6,663 nucleotides of DNA from Anaerolineae bacterium (lineage in GTDB: Bacteria; Chloroflexota; Anaerolineae; JAFGEY01), in contig JAFGJF010000542.1 in the NCBI GenBank assembly GCA_016929205.1, positions 1-6,663 on the forward strand, written 5' to 3'. Position 1 is the first letter of the stretch. Each line of letters opens with the position of its first letter. Below, piece after piece: positions 1-4,172 of the stretch. The translations under genes were made by a program, and so were the position numbers. The notes under the pieces were generated by a model. That model saw only the letters and a list, made by a program, of their open reading frames with translations, searched no databases and was not told where the DNA came from.

Positions 1-2
1 AT

Positions 3-347
3 GCCATAGAGCAGGTGAACCAGGGGCTTTACGTCGTTGAGGAATCTGTGTTGAGCAAGCCGGACTTGGCCAAGTGGATTCAAGGCCGCTTCGATGAGCT
101 GGATGCGTTCTGGGAAGGGGCGGAGGATATGTTTATGCCCCTTTCCGGGCGAGAGATGGAAATCCTGCAGTTGATTACGCGGGGGATGAGCAACAAGGAA
201 ATCGCGCTCGAACTGGGGATCAGCCATCAAACGGTAAAAAACCACATGACATCTATTTTGCGCAAACTGGCCGTCAACGATCGTACTCAAGCGGCTATCT
301 ATGCCTTGCGCAAAGGGTGGGTACGATTGCAGGATACCGGGGAATAG
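3..347 (+). CDS. Response regulator, NarL/DegU (LuxR-HTH) family, 3' part only
   Basis: The frame is open to the left edge (first full codon at base 3) and ends at TAG 345-347, so the gene begins before the window. The GTG at 15 is an internal Val codon, not a start: in-frame residues before it (AIEQV) continue naturally into NQGLYVVEESVLSKPDLA, the linker typical after a receiver domain. From base 138 comes a LuxR/GerE-type helix-turn-helix: PLSGREMEILQLITRGMSNKEIA, with the recognition-helix region GISHQTVKNHMTSILRKL and the closing NDRTQAAIYALRKGW. This matches NarL/FixJ regulators, which bind DNA as dimers after Asp phosphorylation. The receiver domain and its phospho-acceptor Asp are outside the window and cannot be checked. 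It is followed by a DegS-like kinase gene, its likely partner. The target genes are unknown; the downstream surface operon is one candidate (inference). Confidence 0.9.
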   Translation, partial: AIEQVNQGLYVVEESVLSKPDLAKWIQGRFDELDAFWEGAEDMFMPLSGREMEILQLITRGMSNKEIALELGISHQTVKNHMTSILRKLAVNDRTQAAIYALRKGWVRLQDTGE

Positions 348-370
348 CACTGTCTGTGCGGAGATTCAGC

Positions 371-380
371 CAGACGTCTG
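371..380. promoter_or_regulatory. Perfect 10-base palindrome between the two-component genes
   Basis: CAGACGTCTG equals its own reverse complement. It lies 23 bases after the regulator's stop codon and just before a longer hairpin. It could be an operator half-site pair for a dimeric regulator, including autoregulation of the kinase gene, but no second copy was noticed in the other non-coding parts of the window. A 10-base palindrome can occur by chance, so this is a weak call. Confidence 0.2.
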
Positions 381-383
381 CTC

Positions 384-412
384 AACCCTTCCTTCCCGAG
401 GGAGGCAGGGTT
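384..412 (+). other. Intercistronic hairpin
   Basis: AACCCTTCCTTCC (384-396), loop CGA, then GGGAGGCAGGGTT (400-412) can form a 13-position stem with 11 Watson-Crick pairs, one G-U pair and one mismatch. Three more pairs are possible outside it (381-383 with 414-416) if A413 is bulged. No T-run follows, so it is not a classical intrinsic terminator. It may act as an attenuator, an RNA processing or stability element, or a barrier that sets the ratio of regulator to kinase. The structure is read directly; the role is inference. Confidence 0.4.
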
Positions 413-441
413 AGAGGACAGGGATTAGAGCGGTTTCCGCC

Positions 442-447
442 AAGGAG
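442..447 (+). promoter_or_regulatory. Ribosome binding site for the histidine kinase
   Basis: AAGGAG lies 8 bases before the GTG at 456. This spacing supports GTG rather than a later ATG as the kinase start. Confidence 0.75.
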
Positions 448-455
448 ATAAAGAG

Positions 456-1520
456 GTGTCAGAAGAGGTTCAAGATAGGGTACAGGAATTTTTGGAAGCG
501 TGCACGGCCGAGAACGAGCAAATCACCAAAGAACTCAAAGAGGTCGATATGCTCATCCGGCAGCAAACCTCCGAAGTAGACAAGATGGCGCAGCAAAACG
601 TCGAGATTACCAATCGTCTGCGCCAGATCGAAAATAACATTGATACTGTTCCGCGAGAAGACATTCAAAACACCTATAACGCGGCGCAAAGTGCGCAAGG
701 CCGGCTCTACACGATGCGGAATCAGCTCGAGATCCTGGAAACAAAGCGGGATACAAAAAAAGAATACCAGGCGATGTTGAATCGGATCATTAACTTGTTG
801 AGCCAGATCGATTCGGGTGCGGAGTCTGGCGCGCCCGGTGCGGGCAACGTCGAGTTTACGCCGGCGCAGTCGATGGTCGTGCGGATCATTGAGGCCCAGG
901 AGACCGAAAAAGAAAAGCTGGCGCGACAAATGCATGACGGGCCAGCCCAGCGGCTGACCAACCTCATTTTGCAGGCCGAGATTTGCCAGCGTTTGTTCAA
1001 ACGGGACCCGGCCCGGGCCGAGGAAGAGCTGGAAAATCTCAAGACCGCGGTCAATACGACCTTTCAGAGGACACGCACCTTTATTGCCGATTTGCGCCCG
1101 ATGATGCTGGACGACCTCGGCCTGGTACCGGCGCTGAGGCAGTACATGGGCGCGTGGAGTGACAAGACGGGCATTCCGGCCGAGTTTTCTTTTTCGGGCC
1201 GGGAGCAGACGCGCCTCGCTTCGTACAACGAGGTGACCATTTTCAGGGCGGTTCAGGAGTTTATGAACAATGCCGCCGCACACGCCAACCCATCGCGGTT
1301 GACGATCTCGCTCAATCTGGACGGCAACGTTGCCCAGGCGATTATTGAGGACGATGGAGTCGGGTTTGACGTCGACGAGGCGTTAGCGGCGTCGGAGGCG
1401 CAAAAGACCATTGGCATTTCGACCATGATGGAGCGCGTGCAAATGCTGGGAGGCACGCTCAATATTGAAAGTGTGTTTGGCCGGGGGACCAAGGTGGTGA
1501 TTGAAATTCCGCAGACATAA
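456..1520 (+). CDS. Soluble sensor histidine kinase, DegS/NarX (HisKA_3) family
   Basis: This 354-residue protein starts at GTG 456, chosen because AAGGAG sits 8 bases upstream. Residues 1 to about 120 are polar and rich in Glu, Gln, Lys and Leu, and look coiled-coil. No signal peptide or membrane segment is visible, so the kinase should be cytoplasmic, as DegS of Bacillus is. A Gly/Ala-rich hinge (about 120-135) leads to the dimerisation and phosphotransfer domain: LARQMHDGPAQRL carries the HDxxxQ motif of this family (His160 phospho-acceptor, Asp161, Gln165), followed by the characteristic LRPMMLDDLGLVPAL (213-227). The HATPase domain (about 255-352) shows the N-box FRAVQEFMNNAAAHA (Glu268, Asn271), the G1 box IEDDGVGFD (297-305), the G2 region IGISTMMERV (319-328) and GRGT (342-345). 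All catalytic motifs look intact; the usual KHA after the N-box is AHA here. It probably phosphorylates the regulator encoded just upstream, in an order (regulator first) opposite to degS-degU. The stimulus is not evident. Confidence 0.93.
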   Translation: MSEEVQDRVQEFLEACTAENEQITKELKEVDMLIRQQTSEVDKMAQQNVEITNRLRQIENNIDTVPREDIQNTYNAAQSAQGRLYTMRNQLEILETKRDTKKEYQAMLNRIINLLSQIDSGAESGAPGAGNVEFTPAQSMVVRIIEAQETEKEKLARQMHDGPAQRLTNLILQAEICQRLFKRDPARAEEELENLKTAVNTTFQRTRTFIADLRPMMLDDLGLVPALRQYMGAWSDKTGIPAEFSFSGREQTRLASYNEVTIFRAVQEFMNNAAAHANPSRLTISLNLDGNVAQAIIEDDGVGFDVDEALAASEAQKTIGISTMMERVQMLGGTLNIESVFGRGTKVVIEIPQT

Positions 1521-1521
1521 T

Positions 1522-1538
1522 CCCGCCGGGATGGCGGG
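1522..1538 (+). other. Hairpin directly after the kinase stop codon
   Basis: CCCGCC (1522-1527) and GGCGGG (1533-1538) are perfect inverted repeats around the loop GGGAT, starting one base after the TAA. There is no T-run after it, so it may protect the 3' end of the transcript or assist termination rather than act as a standard terminator. Confidence 0.4.
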
Positions 1539-1613
1539 CACTTGGTATCGTCGTCTTGAGGGCTAAAGGACCGGAGGTGGCCTGCTGCCATCAAGACATC
1601 CTTGATCGCGATT

Positions 1614-1636
1614 CAGCCGTTGGCGAGCTGTTTTTT
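1614..1636 (+). terminator. Candidate intrinsic terminator after the two-component pair
   Basis: CAGCCG (1614-1619) pairs with CG-A-GCTG (1624-1630, with A1626 bulged) around the loop TTGG, followed directly by six T (1631-1636). The stem is short (6 pairs), so strength is uncertain. Its place before the TATAAT boxes fits separation of the kinase transcript from the surface operon. Confidence 0.4.
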
Positions 1637-1647
1637 GCACTTGTCGA

Positions 1648-1676
1648 TGGCTGTTTTTTGTTTGTGGTACTATAAT
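1648..1676 (+). promoter_or_regulatory. Possible upstream promoter with consensus -10 TATAAT
   Basis: A perfect TATAAT lies at 1671-1676. At 17-base spacing the -35 position reads TGGCTG (1648-1653), a poor match to TTGACA, and no extended -10 TG is present. It would need an activator or be a minor start. It lies 33 bases upstream of a better candidate. Confidence 0.25.
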
Positions 1677-1680
1677 CCTA

Positions 1681-1709
1681 TTGTTTCAGGCCTGTCCGTG
1701 CCGTATAAT
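1681..1709 (+). promoter_or_regulatory. Likely sigma-70-type promoter of the surface operon
   Basis: TTGTTT (1681-1686) is separated by exactly 17 bases from a perfect TATAAT (1704-1709). The -35 matches TTGACA at its first three positions. Transcription would start near 1716 and give a leader of about 140 bases before the ATG at 1859. This is the best housekeeping promoter I see in the window. Confidence 0.5.
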
Positions 1710-1735
1710 AAAAGAGACACAATCACCAAAGTGAC

Positions 1736-1763
1736 CCTTGCCGTGCCCTTGGGCTCGTCAAGG
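1736..1763 (+). other. Predicted hairpin in the 5' leader
   Basis: CCTTG (1736-1740) pairs with CAAGG (1759-1763). CG (1742-1743) pairs with CG (1756-1757), and GCC (1745-1747) with GGC (1752-1754), with single mismatches between the blocks and a CTTG tetraloop. It would lie about 20 bases into the transcript from the 1681-1709 promoter. It does not match a riboswitch class that I recognise. Confidence 0.3.
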
Positions 1764-1787
1764 CGCTGTGTATTGGCGCAGCCAGAG

Positions 1788-1835
1788 CCGTGATGACGGA
1801 GGGCTGTGATTGCGGAGGACTGTGATTATGGAGAG
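1788..1835 (+). repeat. Three tandem 16-base repeats, each with a GGAG core
   Basis: The units are CCGTGATGACGGAGGG (1788-1803), CTGTGATTGCGGAGGA (1804-1819) and CTGTGATTATGGAGAG (1820-1835), with consensus CYGTGATKRYGGAGRR. A shortened fourth CTGT begins at 1837, and the true ribosome binding site AAGGAGG follows at 1847-1853. The array therefore places GGAG-type motifs at regular spacing in the leader just ahead of translation initiation. It could bind a protein or a small RNA, or mimic ribosome binding sites. It may also be a neutral duplication. Confidence 0.65.
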
Positions 1836-1866
1836 GCTGTCGCCACAAGGAGGCGTGCATGTCTAG
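1828..1866 (+). CDS. Possible 12-codon leader ORF overlapping the pseudopilin start
   Basis: ATG at 1828 opens MERLSPQGGVHV and ends at TAG 1864-1866, overlapping the first codons of the pseudopilin gene (ATG 1859) in another frame. GGAGG (1814-1818), part of the tandem repeat, lies 9 bases before this ATG. If translated, its ribosomes would cross the downstream ribosome binding site and stop next to the real start, which would suit translational coupling. No homology is recognised and an ORF this short can arise by chance. Confidence 0.15.
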   Translation: MERLSPQGGVHV

Positions 1867-4120
1867 ATTGCACAAAGCTAAAGGGCAGGGGCTGGTCGAG
1901 TTTGCACTCATCCTTTTCCCACTGTTAATGATCCTGTTTGCTATTATCGAGGCCGGGTTCCTGTTTCAAGCCTACCTGGCTGTACAGCATGCCGCGCGTG
2001 AAGGCGCGCGTTTTGCGGTGACACGGAAACCGGACCGGGGGTTTACACTCGAACAGGCCCAGGCAGAGAGCCGGGGTGAGGACCCTGGCCCCTGCAGGAA
2101 TCCATTGTGCTCGGAGGGACCAATCGAGTGGGCCTACCGGCGCGGGGATCTCATCCGCGATCAAACTTTTTCGCAGGTGATGGGCATCCGCGTTCTGTAC
2201 AGTGCGCTGGGGCTGGCCGCTGATCATCCAAATTACGATGCGAGCTATGATCAGGACCCAGGGTGGGACCAAAGGGGGGAGCCCGGATTCTTTGGGGTCA
2301 AGATCGCCGGGGTGACCGATCCGTATCGGTTCGCTAACCCCGATGCAACCAATCCCGATTGTTGGGAGTTGGGGGAAATGATCGACTCGCCAAATTGTAA
2401 TGGGTTCGAAATCGATCACCACGGCATAGATGGTTTCCCGGTTAAGGTTAAGGTGGTTTACAACTGGGTGCCGATCGATCCGATCATGGAGTGGGTGATG
2501 CGTTTGATCATCCCCGAACAGAGTGCTATCTCGGATGAAATGGGACAATATGACAAGGCGGCGGGTGCGCTTCCATTGTTTGGCGAAGCGGTCATGATCA
2601 ACGAGGGCATTCAGTCCGGGATGAGTTCGATGGCTCCGCCCGAGTTTTCCGATCCCATCATCGATGCGCCTCCGGGCGGCGATCCGGGAACGGGTGGCGG
2701 CGCGGCCCCCACGTCTACCCCGACTCCGACGCCGACATCCACGCCGACGGCTACGCCGACGAACACGCCGACGCCGACGAGCACGCCAACCTATGCGTAC
2801 ATCATCCTCGATCCGGAACGGGACAGGTGGCCGCAGGCCGAGATTCCAAACGGCACGGTCAAAATCTTTAACCACGATGACGGCCGTGGGCCATACCGCA
2901 TCTATTGGACCGACAACTGCGGCACGTCGACCTATCTCGGCTTTGCGCTGACCGCGAGCGGCGGCACCGCCCAATGGACGATGCCGGCCCCCAGCCAGAT
3001 CTCGCCTTCTTTTAGTTATCTGGCGGACTGCGGCGGCGGCATTGTGCCCGAAAGACGGTACAGCGGGTACCTGTCGAGCCGCCTGCCCGGCGGGCAGATC
3101 ATCGCCCAGCAAGAGATTGGCATATTCGAGCCGCGCAAGCCGCCCGATTTGGTTATCAGCCAGATTATTGCCCCGCCCGATGTGATTGGCGGCGGGCAGT
3201 TTGTGATCGAGGTCGAGGTCCAGAACACGCAAAACGCGGTCGTGACCGGCACCTTCGAGGTCGACATTTACGTCGATCCGAGCTACGAGCCGGTGCGAAA
3301 AGGGCAGCAGGGCATCGGGACGGCCGATGGCAGTTCGCCCAAGCAGTGGCTGGTCGGTATCGGACCCAATGCGACCAAGACGTTGAGCTTTGTGATCTGG
3401 CTGCCGCCGGTGGGCAAGCACACGTTGTGGGCTCAGGTCGACACGTCGGATTTGATCGACGAACTGGATGATGACACAAATAACATCAATGGACCGGTCG
3501 AATTGGACATCCCGTGCAGTGACAACTGCGATTCGTTTAATGCCCCGGCTCTGGACGGCAAGTGGATCTATTCGCCGGTAGGCAGCGCGTCTGGCAACGG
3601 GCAGGCGGTCGTGCGCGATGGTGAGCTCTATGTCTCCGGGTATGGTAACAGTCTGTGGAATACGTACGACGGCCGCTTCCACATGGCCCACCAGGGTGAG
3701 TTTGAAGGCGATTTCGAGATGACGGTGCGGGTGATGGAATACGCAGAGCGAGCAGTTGGCGCCAAGACCGGGCTGATGGTTCGTGAGGCTTTGTCCGTCG
3801 GCGCGCGTTATGTGGCTATTTCGGTGCGAAACGACAGCAGCGGCCCCATGATCCAGACCTTTTTCCGAGGGGCGACGAATGGGGCGGTGGATTATCTGTG
3901 CAGCGACAACAGCATCCTGCCCGAAGAGCAGTTTGATGGCAACGAAACAAACGGTGAAGGCGTGCTGCTGCGCATTACGCGGATTGGAGACACCTTTACC
4001 GTGGCCTACAGCTACGACCCGGACGTGTGGCTGTCGCCCGAGTGCATGACGAAAACGATGGACGATTTTGCCAACCCGGCTTATCCGGGCGTCTTTATGG
4101 CTCCATACCAGGTGCCATAG
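1859..4120 (+). CDS. TadE-type pseudopilin with modular CARDB and concanavalin-like ectodomain
   Basis: This 753-residue protein starts at ATG 1859, with AAGGAGG 5 bases upstream. The N-terminus KAKGQGLVEFALILFPLLMI is TadE-like. If a prepilin peptidase cuts after Gly9, Glu14 falls at +5, the hallmark of class IV prepilins, followed by a hydrophobic helix to about residue 40 and the TadE-like HAAREGARFAV. A TadE-like extracytoplasmic part continues to about 265 (VKVKVVYNW at 195-203). Residues 284-311 are a Thr/Pro linker. Residues 312-427 form a module I do not recognise. Residues 428-549 resemble CARDB (PPDLVISQI ... LWAQVDTSDLIDELDDDTNN). Residues 558-753 resemble a DUF1349/LamG-like concanavalin fold (GDFEMTVRV at 617, GLMVRE at 638). 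Ordinary TadE proteins are far shorter, so this looks like a minor pilin or anchor carrying an adhesive or sugar-binding head outside the membrane. The last domain seems to lack its final strand. It is probably co-transcribed with the next gene (52-base gap). Function is inferred from architecture only. Confidence 0.9.
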   Translation: MSRLHKAKGQGLVEFALILFPLLMILFAIIEAGFLFQAYLAVQHAAREGARFAVTRKPDRGFTLEQAQAESRGEDPGPCRNPLCSEGPIEWAYRRGDLIRDQTFSQVMGIRVLYSALGLAADHPNYDASYDQDPGWDQRGEPGFFGVKIAGVTDPYRFANPDATNPDCWELGEMIDSPNCNGFEIDHHGIDGFPVKVKVVYNWVPIDPIMEWVMRLIIPEQSAISDEMGQYDKAAGALPLFGEAVMINEGIQSGMSSMAPPEFSDPIIDAPPGGDPGTGGGAAPTSTPTPTPTSTPTATPTNTPTPTSTPTYAYIILDPERDRWPQAEIPNGTVKIFNHDDGRGPYRIYWTDNCGTSTYLGFALTASGGTAQWTMPAPSQISPSFSYLADCGGGIVPERRYSGYLSSRLPGGQIIAQQEIGIFEPRKPPDLVISQIIAPPDVIGGGQFVIEVEVQNTQNAVVTGTFEVDIYVDPSYEPVRKGQQGIGTADGSSPKQWLVGIGPNATKTLSFVIWLPPVGKHTLWAQVDTSDLIDELDDDTNNINGPVELDIPCSDNCDSFNAPALDGKWIYSPVGSASGNGQAVVRDGELYVSGYGNSLWNTYDGRFHMAHQGEFEGDFEMTVRVMEYAERAVGAKTGLMVREALSVGARYVAISVRNDSSGPMIQTFFRGATNGAVDYLCSDNSILPEEQFDGNETNGEGVLLRITRIGDTFTVAYSYDPDVWLSPECMTKTMDDFANPAYPGVFMAPYQVP
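2708..2791 (+). repeat. Thr/Pro linker with repetitive ACGCCG-type codons
   Basis: Residues 284-311 of the pseudopilin are almost only Thr and Pro (TSTPTPTPTSTPTATPT and on), encoded by repeated CCGACG/ACGCCG hexamers interrupted by Ser, Ala and Asn codons. It should be an extended, protease-resistant and possibly glycosylated spacer between the pilin part and the ectodomain. Hexamer slippage would change its length without breaking the frame. Confidence 0.85.
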
Positions 4121-4172
4121 GCCGTATCCGACGTGGGGTTTGCCAAGTCAAGCGCCTGAAAGAAGGACGATT
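4121..4172 (+). other. Short intergenic spacer within the surface operon
   Basis: These 52 bases show no hairpin with a T-run and no convincing -10/-35 pair, only the AGAAGGA ribosome binding site near the end. This supports co-transcription of the two surface-protein genes. The frame of the upstream gene continues for 12 codons past its TAG, to TGA 4157-4159. Confidence 0.6.

Larger units (their letters stand above)
1521..1858. other. Intergenic region between the kinase and the surface operon
   Basis: These 338 bases hold no convincing protein gene of normal size. In order they contain a hairpin right after the kinase stop (1522-1538), a small inverted repeat ATCAAG/CTTGAT (1590-1606), a hairpin followed by six T (1614-1636), two TATAAT boxes (1671 and 1704), a predicted leader hairpin (1736-1763), three 16-base tandem repeats (1788-1835), a possible 12-codon ORF (1828-1866) and the AAGGAGG ribosome binding site (1847-1853). 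The arrangement suggests termination of the two-component unit followed by an independent promoter with a long leader. Confidence 0.7.

Noticed and set aside
15..17. GTG as start of a 110-residue stand-alone LuxR-type protein
   Set aside because: The frame is open upstream to the window edge, the residues before it fit a response regulator linker, and no ribosome binding site precedes it.
459..1283. 274-codon minus-strand ORF inside the kinase gene
   Set aside because: It is antisense to a gene with intact His-kinase motifs; no domain is recognisable in its own translation.
1590..1606. Inverted repeat ATCAAG-ACATC-CTTGAT
   Set aside because: The stem is only six pairs, no T-run follows and nothing else supports a function; mentioned only as part of the intergenic description.
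1602..1793. 63-codon + strand ORF from a TTG start
   Set aside because: It runs through the T-run, both TATAAT boxes and the leader hairpin, has no good ribosome binding site, and its composition does not look coding.
2708..2791. Regular repeats considered as a CRISPR-like array
   Set aside because: They are short in-frame Pro/Thr codon hexamers inside a coding sequence, with no spacers and no cas genes.
1925..3691. 588-codon ORF on the minus strand
   Set aside because: It lies wholly antisense to the pseudopilin gene, its translation is Arg/His-rich with no recognisable domain, and the + strand frame has a clear ribosome binding site and known domains. It is a shadow of GC-rich codons.
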